The position numbers and the translations under genes are program-made. The notes under the pieces are model-generated. The model searched no databases. It saw only the letters and a list, made by a program, of their open reading frames with translations, and had not been told where the DNA came from. This document shows positions 44,600 to 54,086 of a stretch of DNA of 64,000 bases, piece after piece. The stretch spans positions 4,452-68,451 of the forward strand of contig CAYMUR010000019.1 of assembly GCA_964393615.1 (NCBI GenBank), in the 5' to 3' direction. The first letter of the stretch is position 1; each line of letters opens with the position of its first letter. This stretch comes from CAYMUR01 sp964393615. Lineage in GTDB: Bacteria > Planctomycetota > Planctomycetia > Pirellulales > Pirellulaceae.

Positions 44600-45133
44600 A
44601 TGCACCGCCGTGTTGCCCACCTCATCTTTTATCCGACGTTGGCTTGGAATTGGTTTTTGGCACGAATTCTTGGAGTTTGGAAATGGTCAAGTCGCGTTGA
44701 TGACCATCTTATTTTGGGAGCCTTGCCATTTCCCTCTTTTGTGAAATATTTACACCAACAGGGAGTGCGGGCCGTTGTCAATATGTGTGAAGAATATGCT
44801 GGTCCGCAACGCGAGTATGAACATTATGGAATTTGCCAATTGCATGTCCCGACCATTGATTTTACCTCTCCGACAGCGAACTCTGTCGATGAGGCCGTGG
44901 AGTTCATGTCGGATCAAATCGACCGTGGTAATACCGTGTACGTACACTGTAAGGCAGGGCGTGGGCGTAGTGTTACGATTGTTCTTTGCTGGCTCATTCG
45001 GAGTCGCGGGTTCACGCCAGATGAAGCGCAAGCGTTTCTGCAGACGAAAAGGCCACAGGTCGTAAAGCATATCTATCAACGACAAGTCGTGCAGGAATTT
45101 TACCGGAATTCACTAGGTACAGAAAAAATCTGA
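44600..45133 (+). CDS. PTPMT1-like dual-specificity phosphatase (candidate phosphatidylglycerophosphatase)
   Basis: About 177 residues. The phosphatase loop is HCKAGRGRS near residue 116, matching HCxxGxxRS with the KAGRGRS form typical of mitochondrial PTPMT1. The general-acid aspartate is likely in VPTIDFTSPT. The N terminus is rather hydrophobic (LIFYPTLAWNWFLARIL), as in PTPMT1, compatible with membrane association. PTPMT1 makes phosphatidylglycerol from its phosphate for cardiolipin; I recall that planctomycete homologues have been discussed in this role but cannot check. A TTG start at 44567 is possible instead. It follows pgk by 33 bp. Confidence 0.78.
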   Translation: MHRRVAHLIFYPTLAWNWFLARILGVWKWSSRVDDHLILGALPFPSFVKYLHQQGVRAVVNMCEEYAGPQREYEHYGICQLHVPTIDFTSPTANSVDEAVEFMSDQIDRGNTVYVHCKAGRGRSVTIVLCWLIRSRGFTPDEAQAFLQTKRPQVVKHIYQRQVVQEFYRNSLGTEKI

Positions 45134-45239
45134 ACATCTTTTCAAACGTTGTATGCTGGCTCAGTGTTTTCTGAAGGTCCTGGTGGTGGACCACCGCTTT
45201 ACACATTCTGTTCGTGTGATTCTGTCTTCTCGGCAAATC

Positions 45240-46625
45240 TTATTCTAACGCGTTGGCTTGAGAGATCATTGAGTTTGCTGCCTGAATCTGTCCTGTTTTT
45301 TGTAGTAACGTGGCATACGTTAGGAGCGTTTTTCGCAGCAGTGCCGAGTTCGTATTCTCATCGGACTGTTGCGTTTGCAAGACGAACTTAAAATATGGCT
45401 CGGCATCTTCATAATTCCCTTGTTTTCCCAATACCACTGCCAAACGAAAAAATGTACGAAGGGTGTCAGGATGGTGTTGTCCAAGAAATTGTGTCCTGGT
45501 CACGGCGATTTCACGCAATAAAATTTCGGCTGCAGGGAAATCGTCTTGTGCCAGATAACCGGCTGACAGACTTTCCATAGTGCGTAGTGACCTGAGGTCC
45601 TTACGTCCAAACTCTGTTGTATAAATTTTCAGGGCAAAATCATAATATTCGCAAGTTTGCTGAAAATCTTTCCTTGCAAAGTAGACGGCGCCAAGGTTGT
45701 ACGCGGTGTTGGCTAACAGTACACGCATATTGTCTGGCTGCTGTTTGAGAATCTGAAAGGCACCAAGCAGCGTATGTTCTGCTGGGACCATGTCACCCAG
45801 TCGGTGATGCATCATGCCAAGTTCGTTGAGATGAAGTGCATAACGAAGATGCTCACTTCCCCAAATGACTTGACTGAGTCGAGTTGCTTCTTTCAGGTAC
45901 TCTCTGGCGATATCATGCTTTCCCGCAACGAAATGGACTTGTGCAAGAGCGTCCAGTGTTGCGGCATAGTCGGGATGTTCTCGGCCCACGACCTGTTCTC
46001 GAATTTCAAGAGCCGATCGATAACGCCTTACTGCGGTAGCGTTGTTACCAGTGGTTTGATGTGCTAGGGCTTCCTGGCTGAGATAAGTAGCCACTGCCAG
46101 CGAATTGTTGCCCCAAAGTTGTTCTGCGAGAGATCTGGCTTGTTGCCACAAGTCGGATGCAGAAAGTGTCTGGGGCTGCTCGTGTGCCGCGGCTTCGAGC
46201 CGTTGAATCTTCTGCAGCAATACTTGCTGTTGTGGATTGAGATTTGCTTTCCATTCGGCATTTTTGCTGGCCATTCGTACGTTGGTTGACTGCCAGCTGT
46301 TTTCACCACATAGGTGCTCCACTAGCTCTCGCGTTCGTTGCCAATCCTGAAGAGACTGGGCCAGGTTTCCATGCGCCTCGTTGGTCTGTGCTTGTTCGAT
46401 ATAGGTGGCAAGCTGGTGAGGTGCAAAGTTACCGTCTGTTCTTGTTTCTTCAAAAGTAACGGGTTGGGCATCGTACAAGGGGAGGAGGTCTTTTGCGGTG
46501 GGGGCATGTTCGTTTTTCAGACTGGGTCCACCGGTCGACGTTTGGGTGACGATTGGATTGGGAGTATCTCTACTACAACTGCTGAGCATCAAGATGGTGG
46601 ACAAGAAAACTAGACGCCACGGCAT
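45240..46625 (-). CDS. Tetratricopeptide-repeat lipoprotein
   Basis: About 461 residues. ATG 46625 (MPWRLVFLSTILMLSSC) is chosen; the lipobox LSSC predicts lipidation at Cys17. GGAGG lies 11 bases before, a little far. Kinesin-light-chain-like TPRs run through the protein: AVRRYRSALEIREQVVGREHPDYAATL (in parts: YRSALEIREQVVGREHPDYA), EYLKEATRLSQVIWGSEH, CEYYDFALKIYTTEFGRK, EILLREIAVTRTQFLGQHHP. These domains mediate protein binding; partner unknown. Stands alone. Confidence 0.8.
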   Translation of the reverse strand: MPWRLVFLSTILMLSSCSRDTPNPIVTQTSTGGPSLKNEHAPTAKDLLPLYDAQPVTFEETRTDGNFAPHQLATYIEQAQTNEAHGNLAQSLQDWQRTRELVEHLCGENSWQSTNVRMASKNAEWKANLNPQQQVLLQKIQRLEAAAHEQPQTLSASDLWQQARSLAEQLWGNNSLAVATYLSQEALAHQTTGNNATAVRRYRSALEIREQVVGREHPDYAATLDALAQVHFVAGKHDIAREYLKEATRLSQVIWGSEHLRYALHLNELGMMHHRLGDMVPAEHTLLGAFQILKQQPDNMRVLLANTAYNLGAVYFARKDFQQTCEYYDFALKIYTTEFGRKDLRSLRTMESLSAGYLAQDDFPAAEILLREIAVTRTQFLGQHHPDTLRTFFRLAVVLGKQGNYEDAEPYFKFVLQTQQSDENTNSALLRKTLLTYATLLQKTGQIQAANSMISQANALE

Positions 46626-47279
46626 TGTAGACTGAACCTCCATGCGGCATTGGAAATTGTATCGTGTTTGATGATCGACCAAAAATCAGGTGATCGCAAC
46701 AGTTCTTTTTGACAGATTATGGGTCGACGATAGCTGCAATGTGGTTTTGCTGGCAGCAAGGGTAGCGGAAAAAGCTGGGTCAGCGAATGCCGGTTTCACG
46801 CTGTCAAGCTGCTGCCGAGGCATGATATCACTCTTTTGGAGGATTCCTGTGTTGTTGATAGCGATTGCACGGATTGCCTAAAAGAATAATCTCTGACCTT
46901 GATATCCCCATTTCTTTGATTGCACATTTTCTTCCGCGACATTTCTCGTGGTAAAATTGCTGTGGTACGTCCTTCGCAGTGCCGTTTCTTAAAAAAAGTT
47001 GGAACGCATGCCGTCGAACGATTCCTGGCGGAATATGTCTCTGCATACTGATTGGGAGGTTGTAGGTCGTTTTTAGGAATGAAATCAGTGCATGGAAAGC
47101 TACATCTTATCGTGCTAACTCAGTAGAAAGGTGGTGGGCCGGCTAGGTTTTGATGTATCCTCAGGCCGATTGGAAAGTTGACGGCCTGACAGGGTGTCGA
47201 TACACTGAGCGGAGTGGGATGTGTCGCTGATCTACCCAATTTGATGAGTTTTGTCCGTGACAACAGGTGGTAGACGCGG
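46626..47279. other. Divergent intergenic region, nothing recognised
   Basis: 654 bp between the TPR lipoprotein (minus) and the GNAT gene (plus). Short frames here have no protein character. No RNA, repeat or clear terminator seen. Confidence 0.4.
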
Positions 47280-47852
47280 ATGGACGAACGAATGGCCACG
47301 ATTTACTTTAAGCGTTATCGTATGGAGCGGGACTTGACACAGCCGTTGGCTTGGTCCTGCACACTTCCGCCGGGTTACACGTTGGTGCCTTGGACTCTTG
47401 AATTGTTGCCGGACCATGCCCTCGCCAAATACTTTAGTTTTCGCACGGAACTCGATGCCAACGTTTTTCCATGTTTAAGGTCACGGGAGGGATGTTTAAA
47501 TTTAATGGAGGAGATATCGCACAAAGATTGTTTTCTTCCGGAAGCGACTTGGCTGGTCCGTTACCAGTCGTCGTCCGGTGCCCCAGGCGAATATTGTGGT
47601 ACGATTCAAGGTATTCGGGACAAGAAAGAATGCGGTGCTATTCAGAATCTTGGTATCACTCCAGATCATCGTGACCAGAATGTCGGTACCTGCCTGTTAC
47701 AACAGTCTCTATGGGGTTTTCAGGAACTTGGGATCTGCCGGGCTACTTTGGAAGTTACCGCACGAAACCGGCGGGCGATTAGACTGTACGAACGTCTTGG
47801 ATTTCGTACAGTTCAAACCGTGTACAAATCGGTCGAGATGAGTTACGTCTGA
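47280..47852 (+). CDS. GNAT-family N-acetyltransferase
   Basis: 190 residues. The acetyl-CoA binding fold is in the C-terminal half: IQNLGITPDHRDQNVGTCLL (motif A; the usual GxGxG turn is DQNVGT), then TLEVTARNRRAIRLYERLGF (motif B). The N-terminal half is family-specific, starting RMATIYFKRYRM. Substrate unknown. ATG 47280 and 47292 are both possible starts. Confidence 0.82.
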   Translation: MDERMATIYFKRYRMERDLTQPLAWSCTLPPGYTLVPWTLELLPDHALAKYFSFRTELDANVFPCLRSREGCLNLMEEISHKDCFLPEATWLVRYQSSSGAPGEYCGTIQGIRDKKECGAIQNLGITPDHRDQNVGTCLLQQSLWGFQELGICRATLEVTARNRRAIRLYERLGFRTVQTVYKSVEMSYV

Positions 47853-48124
47853 AAACTACTTGCGGTGGCTCGCCGATTTGAAATTCCAGAAAACGGAATG
47901 TGTGTAAATTAATATTTTGTGGCGTGTTGCACGTGTTTTGGATTAGAAAACCCACCGTGTAGGCTGATCCATTCGGCATTTAGATGGTCGTCGACAACAA
48001 CGGCTCGTGATGCAGAGTGAGCTTCCTAAAATTGCCCTAAATGAATACATTATTTAGTAGTGTGGATCATAGGAATGTAGATGTGATTGTTTTTGAAACT
48101 CCTAGCCAATAGCCTTGGTACATC

Positions 48125-49369
48125 ATGGCGCAAAGCATTTATACTCACAGTTTCGACAATGGTTTGGTTTTGTTAGCCGAGCCAATGGATTGGCTTGAAT
48201 CGGCAGCTTTTTCAATTTTGTTACCCGCTGGTTGTGCGCGCGACCCTGAGGATAAGCTCGGATTGGAAAATTTGGTTTGTGAAATGGTACAGCGCGGTGC
48301 CGGTGACCGGTCGAGTCGGGAATTTGTAGAAGCGTTGGAGCACCTGGGCGTTGAGCGAGCGTCAGGGGTTTCCAGCATACATACCAGCTATGCTGCTGCA
48401 ATGCCGGCTGAAAAGTTCGAAGAGGCTTTAGTAATTTACATTGATTTACTGAGGCGAGCGAAACTGCCAGGTGACCAGTTGGACGAGGCGTTACAGGTGT
48501 GCTTACAAGAGATAAGAGCAGTCGAAGATGATCCGGCACAAAAAGCAATGCAGCAACTTCGTCTGCAACATTTTGGTCAGCCATGGGGTAGAGCCAGTCA
48601 AGGCACTGCATCCACTCTAGCCAAAATGGGAATCGAAGACGTATCCTGGCAATATGATCGGACCTACCGTCCGGGTGGCGCGATTCTTAGTGTGGCGGGT
48701 AACATCGAATGGTCACATGTTCTAGCGACAGTCGATCGCTTACTGGGCGACTGGGGACCGGTGGACTCGGAACCTGTTGCAGAAGCTTTACTTCCAGAAC
48801 GGTATGTCCATCTGCCTCACGATTCGAGCCAGACGCATGTTGCCGTAGCTTACGATAGCGTACCGTATGGACACGCTGATTATTATCAGGCACGAGGGGC
48901 GGTGGGAGTCCTCAGTGATGGTATGAGTTCCCGTTTGTTTACAGAGATTCGCGAGCGCCGTGGACTATGTTACACGGTTTTTGCAACGATGCATTCTACA
49001 AGAAAAAAAGGCGCTGTCATGTGCTATGCGGGTACAAGTACGGACCGTGCCCAAGAGACGCTTGATGTGATGCTGGCAGANNNNNNNNNNTTGTCGCGAG
49101 GGGTTGAACCGGACGAGTTGGGGCGTTTGAAGGCACGCTTGAAGAGTAGTTTGATCATGCAGCAGGAGTCGAGCCGAGGTCGAAGTGCATCGATCGGTGC
49201 GGATTGGTATTATCTCGAGCGCACCCAGAAATTAGAGGAATTGACTTGTGTCATTGACGATTTGACTTGTGACACTATTAACGAACATTTGGCGCAAAAC
49301 CCGCCCCGCGAATTTACGGTGGTTACTTTGGGCGAGCGAGAATTGGAGGTTCCGCTTGAAGTTTCGTGA
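48125..49369 (+). CDS. M16-family peptidase-like subunit lacking the zinc motif (interrupted by a gap)
   Basis: 414 residues with the M16 fold: a TLSNGL-like start (SFDNGLVLLAEPMDWLESAA), a domain boundary near residue 190, and SRLFTEIRERRGLCYTVFA, the conserved C-terminal R-Y site region. The zinc motif expected near residue 55 (HxxEH) is replaced by LENLVCEMV, so it cannot bind zinc; it should be the non-catalytic partner. Ten Ns at 49081-49090 keep the frame and fit an E-x-x-x segment. Its stop overlaps the next gene by 14 bp. Confidence 0.86.
   Translation: MAQSIYTHSFDNGLVLLAEPMDWLESAAFSILLPAGCARDPEDKLGLENLVCEMVQRGAGDRSSREFVEALEHLGVERASGVSSIHTSYAAAMPAEKFEEALVIYIDLLRRAKLPGDQLDEALQVCLQEIRAVEDDPAQKAMQQLRLQHFGQPWGRASQGTASTLAKMGIEDVSWQYDRTYRPGGAILSVAGNIEWSHVLATVDRLLGDWGPVDSEPVAEALLPERYVHLPHDSSQTHVAVAYDSVPYGHADYYQARGAVGVLSDGMSSRLFTEIRERRGLCYTVFATMHSTRKKGAVMCYAGTSTDRAQETLDVMLAXXXXLSRGVEPDELGRLKARLKSSLIMQQESSRGRSASIGADWYYLERTQKLEELTCVIDDLTCDTINEHLAQNPPREFTVVTLGERELEVPLEVS
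49081..49090. other. Assembly gap (10 N) inside the first M16 gene
   Basis: Ten Ns, in frame with both flanks (codon GAn, nnn, nnn, nnn), matching the four residues expected before LSRGVEPDEL. True length is probably close to ten. Confidence 0.9.
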
Positions 49370-50597
49370 AGCGACGCTCGATAACGGCTTGGAAATCGTG
49401 GCCGAGAGCAATGATCGCGCCTATGCGGCTGGATTGGCGTTTTTTGTCAACACGGGTTCACGGGATGAATCGGATGAAAATTCAGGTGTGAGTCATTTTC
49501 TGGAACATATGGTTTTCAAGGGAACGTCACGACGTAGTGCTGATGATGTCAATCGTGAACTAGACGAAATCGGGTCGCAGTCCAACGCGTTTACCTCGGA
49601 AGAGCGTACCGTCTATTATGCCACTTTTCTTCCGGAATATCAGGATCGAGCTGTTGACTTGTTGAGTGATATCATGCGGCCGTCATTGCGAGAAGAGGAC
49701 TTCAATACCGAGAAACAAGTCATCATTGAAGAAATCTATAAGTACGACGACACGCCACCTTTTGGTGCCCATGAAAAATGCATGGCGGCCCACTTTCGTT
49801 CACATTCATTGAGCCGCAATATCCTCGGTACGGTTGAAAGTGTCAGTGCCCTCACTCCGGAAAGCATGAGGACTTATTTTGAACAACGCTACAGTCCGAG
49901 TAACATCACACTTGTTGCTGCGGGCTGTATCGATTTTGAACGTTTGGTAGAGGAAGCAAATAAATGGTGTGGTAACTGGAAGCGTTTTAATGCAGATCGT
50001 GATGTCGTGCCTGCGAAAGCTCACTCGGGCTTCAAAGTGATTACCAAACCTCAAGCCTGCCAGCAATATGTGGTCCAAATTTCCCGTGGGCCGAGTAGTT
50101 GTGATCTGAAACGGTATGCTGCACGTTTGCTGATAACTATCCTGGGTGATGATAGTGGAAGTCGATTCTATTGGGACCTCGTTGAAACTGGCCGTGCGGA
50201 ATACGCGGCGATGGGGACACATGAGTTTCAGGGGGCCGGGATTGTTATGACTTATCTTTGTTGCGAACCGCAGTTGGCGGCAACAAATTTACAGCGTATG
50301 CACGAATTGCTGGTAGAGGCAGAGGGTACAGGCATCATGGCGACCGAACTGACTCAGGCTCAGAACAAAGTTTGTGCCCAGATTGTGCTCGCTGGCGAGC
50401 GGTCGAGTCATCGCCTTTTTTCGGTGGGTAATGGCTGGACTCAACGGCGTGAATATCAGACTGTCAAACAGGTTGTCGATGCATATCGTGCGGTGACTCT
50501 TGACGATCTGCACGAAGTTCTTAAAGAATATCCGCTGACCAACAACATGACTATTGCGGTCGGTCCGCTCGAACAGTTTGATGATCTACGAGAATAG
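49356..50597 (+). CDS. Active M16-family zinc metallopeptidase
   Basis: 413 residues from a TTG at 49356, supported by GGAGG seven bases upstream and by the LKFREATLDNGLEIV start; the longer frame from 49269 overlaps the previous gene too far. The zinc motif is HFLEHMVFKGT near residue 46, and the third ligand is in TEKQVIIEEIYKYDDTPP near 120. The C-terminal half lacks the R-Y site, as in the catalytic beta chain of paired M16 enzymes. With the zinc-less first gene it forms a heterodimer like the mitochondrial processing peptidase or Sphingomonas SPH2681/2682. Substrates are probably short unfolded peptides. Confidence 0.9.
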   Translation: MKFREATLDNGLEIVAESNDRAYAAGLAFFVNTGSRDESDENSGVSHFLEHMVFKGTSRRSADDVNRELDEIGSQSNAFTSEERTVYYATFLPEYQDRAVDLLSDIMRPSLREEDFNTEKQVIIEEIYKYDDTPPFGAHEKCMAAHFRSHSLSRNILGTVESVSALTPESMRTYFEQRYSPSNITLVAAGCIDFERLVEEANKWCGNWKRFNADRDVVPAKAHSGFKVITKPQACQQYVVQISRGPSSCDLKRYAARLLITILGDDSGSRFYWDLVETGRAEYAAMGTHEFQGAGIVMTYLCCEPQLAATNLQRMHELLVEAEGTGIMATELTQAQNKVCAQIVLAGERSSHRLFSVGNGWTQRREYQTVKQVVDAYRAVTLDDLHEVLKEYPLTNNMTIAVGPLEQFDDLRE

Positions 50598-50691
50598 TGT
50601 TGGTTAGGTTCTTGGGGTTAGCGGTTTGATTACAGGCAGTGGCAAGTGTTTAAGGTTTTGCTTGCCAATTTGATTCACCAAGGAGATTGTT

Positions 50692-51150
50692 ATGGAACGT
50701 ACATTGGTATTGTTGAAACCGGATTGTGTGGAACGTCGACTGGTAGGCCGAGTCATTGCTCGTTTTGAGGAAAAAGGATTCAATATTATTGCGATGAAAA
50801 TGATTCGCGTGACAGCTGATTTGGCAAGGGAACACTATGCGGAACATGTGGAAAAACCGTTTTACCCCGGTTTAGAGGCATTCATTACCGGGGCGCCGGT
50901 TGTGGCGATGATTGTGGAGGGCCTGGAGGCCATTCGTGTCGTCCGTGAAATGTTAGGTGCGACGAGTGGTTTAAAGGCGAATCCGGGGACAATTCGCGGG
51001 GATTTCAGTTCCAGTCGGCAAATGAATTTGGTCCACGCTTCTGACGGACCGGACGCAGCTGCTCGGGAAATGTCCCTTTATTTTGAAGATGCTGATATCT
51101 GTCGCTACGAACCGACACTGACGAAGTGGTTCAAGGCAGGTGATGAATAG
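50692..51150 (+). CDS. ndk: Nucleoside diphosphate kinase
   Basis: 152-residue enzyme exchanging terminal phosphates among NTPs. The start is preceded by AAGGAGA. Motifs are ERTLVLLKPDCVERRLVG, FEEKGFNI, ITGAPVVAMIVEG, TIRGDF and the active-site His115 in NLVHASDGP. Length is normal. Follows the M16 pair by 95 bp. Confidence 0.96.
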   Translation: MERTLVLLKPDCVERRLVGRVIARFEEKGFNIIAMKMIRVTADLAREHYAEHVEKPFYPGLEAFITGAPVVAMIVEGLEAIRVVREMLGATSGLKANPGTIRGDFSSSRQMNLVHASDGPDAAAREMSLYFEDADICRYEPTLTKWFKAGDE

Positions 51151-51240
51151 CGGAACCTACTGCAGGTGAACCTTGTTTCGTTTTTTTTCAGTAGACATCA
51201 TTGGAGTCGCGAAAGATTGTTGCGAATCCGTTGTTAACGG

Positions 51241-52155
51241 TTACTGGCACCCAGGAATTAAGGATTCGATCTGGTCGATGCGTTTCGCACCGACGACACA
51301 AGAAGAAATACCGGGCTGGTCAAGTGTCCATTTTAACGCGTATTGTCCTGGTGTGAGTCCAGCTTGCGCTGCCTCGGTTTCAAAAATCTCAAGCCGGTCA
51401 TAAGTGGCATCGTCAGGTTGACTCAGCCAGGTACAGTTGTCTTCGGCGCCACGGCTGTTGGCGGGATTGGGTTGACCTCGCCGATATTTGGCGGTGAGCA
51501 GACCGGATTCAAGAACACGAAAGGGCGTGACAGCTATGCCGGCAGCGCGACAAGTGGGAATGTGCTGCTCTTGGATTTCTCGGCAAAGCCAACTGAACTG
51601 AGGCTGACTAACGGCCGGGCGTGGGTAACCATGACTGTCGCAGATATGGAGCATGCTTTCGATGTGCTGCACGTCAAAATTGGAAAAACCCCAATAGCGT
51701 ACTTTACCCTGTTGGATGAAGTCAGCCACGGTGGCGACAGACTCTTCCAGAGGTGTGTGGTCATCAGGACGGTGTAACTCGAAGATGTCAACGTAGTCTG
51801 TCTGTAAATTGGACAAGCTCCGTTCGAGTTGTTTGGTGAGGTGGGGGCGGCCAATATCGGCTGTTGAGTTGGGCCCGTCGACAGGATTACCGGCTTTGGT
51901 AGTAATGATTGTTTTTTCACGACGATCGCAGATTGCTTTCCCCAGAAATTGTTCAGCGATACCTCCCGATGAACCAAGACAGCGGGTATAACCTTCGTAG
52001 ATATCGGCAGTGTCGATGAAATTGATACCATGGTCGAGCGCCCAATGCACCATCGCGACGGCGTCAGTTTCATTCACCGGTGTGCCGAAGGTCATTGTCC
52101 CCAGGCATAAGGTCGAGACTTCGAGGTCAGCGATTTTACGTTTGGCTAGTGTCAT
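51241..52155 (-). CDS. Aldo/keto reductase
   Basis: 304-residue NADPH-dependent reductase; ATG 52155 follows GGGAG. Features are LGTMTFGTPVNETDAVAM, INFIDTADIYEGYT (catalytic Asp and Tyr), KTIITTKAG (Lys), DIFELHRPDDHTPLEES, then VRYWGFSNFD and NADPH-binding ISSCVVGAKRIDQIE. It stops soon after this, a little shorter than most, but frame and stop look normal. Substrate unknown. Confidence 0.88.
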   Translation of the reverse strand: MTLAKRKIADLEVSTLCLGTMTFGTPVNETDAVAMVHWALDHGINFIDTADIYEGYTRCLGSSGGIAEQFLGKAICDRREKTIITTKAGNPVDGPNSTADIGRPHLTKQLERSLSNLQTDYVDIFELHRPDDHTPLEESVATVADFIQQGKVRYWGFSNFDVQHIESMLHICDSHGYPRPAVSQPQFSWLCREIQEQHIPTCRAAGIAVTPFRVLESGLLTAKYRRGQPNPANSRGAEDNCTWLSQPDDATYDRLEIFETEAAQAGLTPGQYALKWTLDQPGISSCVVGAKRIDQIESLIPGCQ

Positions 52156-52245
52156 TCGTACTCCCGTTTCAGGCAATGGCATTGAAATACTAAGTTTGCA
52201 AAACTGGTTGAAATAAACAAAAATGCCGCATGGACTTGAATGTTC

Positions 52246-53790
52246 TTATTCCTCGATGTCCGGCCAGTGGTGTTTGGCAGGGTTCAGTAGTCTTAGTGGA
52301 CTAAAATAGGGTGCTGGATAGTCATCTGGTTCTGAAGTATTGCCAAGAATTCGATTGACAATACATTTTCCACCATTGAAGGAGACGGCAGTACCTGAGC
52401 CTGCCATGCCACCAAGAATGTACAGGTTTTTGCTGTCGACCGTGCCCACAATAGGATATTGGTCAGGAGTGTAGGTAACGGTTCCAGACCATTCGTTGGT
52501 AATAGTGTAAGTGCCTCGTCCAAATAAATTCTGTAATTCAGTACACAGGTAATGCGTTAGAAACCGTGACGGTTGGATACGGCCCGCTTCGTGATCAGGT
52601 ACTCGTGTAGCATCAGAGCCGACCATTGTCTGGTGGCCGTGTCTGCCATAGAAACCATGGTTGCTGGAGAGACCAACATGAGGTTGCATATCCGGTGGCC
52701 CGCCGGGACCTGAAGCAGCTTGGGTCTGAGTGGGACGGATGATGTCGTGAAAGACAGGCATTAACAGTGGCGTATAAGACTCAGTGCAAAGTACGACGTG
52801 TCTTGCGTTGATATTTCCCCGCGCTGTATGGACCACATAGTATTCGTCAACGTTCTCAATGTCGTGGACTTTTGTTCGTGTAAAGAGATCGACATGACCT
52901 GTTGCCAGGGCACGGTCCAATAGCGACCAGCACCATTTGGCTGGATGAAACGAAGCAGCTGCGATGGAAAATCCAGCATTGTGGCGTACGTTCATGCCAC
53001 CACGCTGCTTGACTTCGTGTGGCGTGATTTGTGTCCAATCCGCGTAGCCCTCCTGCATCGCCATCTGTACGGAAGTTGCCAAATCAGCCTGTTGGTGTTC
53101 GCCGAAACCTTGTATCCAGCCTTCACGGGCATAATCACAATCAAATCGCTCGTCACGAATTGTCTGTTCAACCATGTCGCCGTTGCGGTAGCAGGCATGA
53201 GCATAATGCGCTGCAAATTGTTTGGCCAGATGTTCATGCTGTTGTGTTGTCAGGTCTGGCCGTACCTGCCGAAGATAGGGGAGCACTGTTTGGACAACCA
53301 TCCAGTAGTGTCGGCCCATGACGACCAGGCCTTCGTTCCGTCCGGCGGATCCAGTGGCCGGGTCCGACATGTCCAACGCAACGAGTCTTTTGCCAGAAGT
53401 AGCTTGACGACTCCAGTGATAGGCAACGGCGCAACCACCGAGTCCACAGCCGATGACGACCGTGTCTGTCTCATCAGGCAATGTTGCCTTCGGTTGGGTC
53501 GCCCAAGGGTGATTTTCTAGTGGGTTCCCATCCTTCAGCCAAATGGGTACCGGTGATACGTTGTCACAAAACCGGGTATGTCGCATGGCGTCAGGAATCG
53601 TGCACCCCATTTGCCATAACGCCCAGCCGACGAACTTTAACAGTCGCTTGATCGGCGAATCGTTGGGGAAATTCATCTTCATAAACGTGAATGCTATGCG
53701 AAAGTCATGTCGGCGCAGTGACAACAGCAGACGGCCGAATACGCGTATCCGCAGTAAAAAAGTCAATGGTGGTAATTTCGTCAAGGACAT
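52246..53790 (-). CDS. FAD-dependent oxidoreductase (DAO/DadA-like)
   Basis: 514 residues. The FAD-binding Rossmann motif TVVIGCGLGGCAVAYHWSRQ starts near residue 110, after an N-terminal region with basic and hydrophobic residues and PIWLKDGNP-like linker. SAGRNEGLVV, then a substrate domain, and near the end TYTPDQYPIVGTVDSKNLYI and GGMAGSGTAVSFNGGK complete the DAO fold. Related to D-amino-acid dehydrogenases and sarcosine oxidases; substrate unknown. The long N-terminal part could mean a later start. Confidence 0.85.
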   Translation of the reverse strand: MSLTKLPPLTFLLRIRVFGRLLLSLRRHDFRIAFTFMKMNFPNDSPIKRLLKFVGWALWQMGCTIPDAMRHTRFCDNVSPVPIWLKDGNPLENHPWATQPKATLPDETDTVVIGCGLGGCAVAYHWSRQATSGKRLVALDMSDPATGSAGRNEGLVVMGRHYWMVVQTVLPYLRQVRPDLTTQQHEHLAKQFAAHYAHACYRNGDMVEQTIRDERFDCDYAREGWIQGFGEHQQADLATSVQMAMQEGYADWTQITPHEVKQRGGMNVRHNAGFSIAAASFHPAKWCWSLLDRALATGHVDLFTRTKVHDIENVDEYYVVHTARGNINARHVVLCTESYTPLLMPVFHDIIRPTQTQAASGPGGPPDMQPHVGLSSNHGFYGRHGHQTMVGSDATRVPDHEAGRIQPSRFLTHYLCTELQNLFGRGTYTITNEWSGTVTYTPDQYPIVGTVDSKNLYILGGMAGSGTAVSFNGGKCIVNRILGNTSEPDDYPAPYFSPLRLLNPAKHHWPDIEE

Positions 53791-53996
53791 GTCAAAGATT
53801 TGCTTTTTAGAATTCCCTTACTGCGGCGTCATACTGGTTGGCCGTGTCTGACGGTTTTTCGTAAAATAATAGAACATTCTCCCGACTTGTCTGGTGCGAA
53901 CCAGCAGCGCAGAGTTCGGTTAAGATTGCCCTGGTCGCCGAGCGGATCAATGCTCTCGATCCAACCTGGCAGGTTATCTACTGTGTAATGTGGTGG

Positions 53997-54017
53997 GTTC
54001 GTTCTATTACAACGAAC
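53997..54017. other. Perfect 7-bp hairpin between the selenoprotein and FAD oxidoreductase genes
   Basis: GTTCGTT (53997-54003) and AACGAAC (54011-54017) surround CTATTAC; on the plus strand a T run follows at 54022-54028. Neither gene is read in the plus direction here, so its role in ending the minus-strand selenoprotein transcript is unclear. The rest of 53791-54086 holds nothing recognised. Confidence 0.4.
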
Positions 54018-54086
54018 GAGGATTTTTTTGGGAACAAGATTTGAGTGACTTACTTCCAATCAGGATATCATGTTCCTGCTCTCGGT

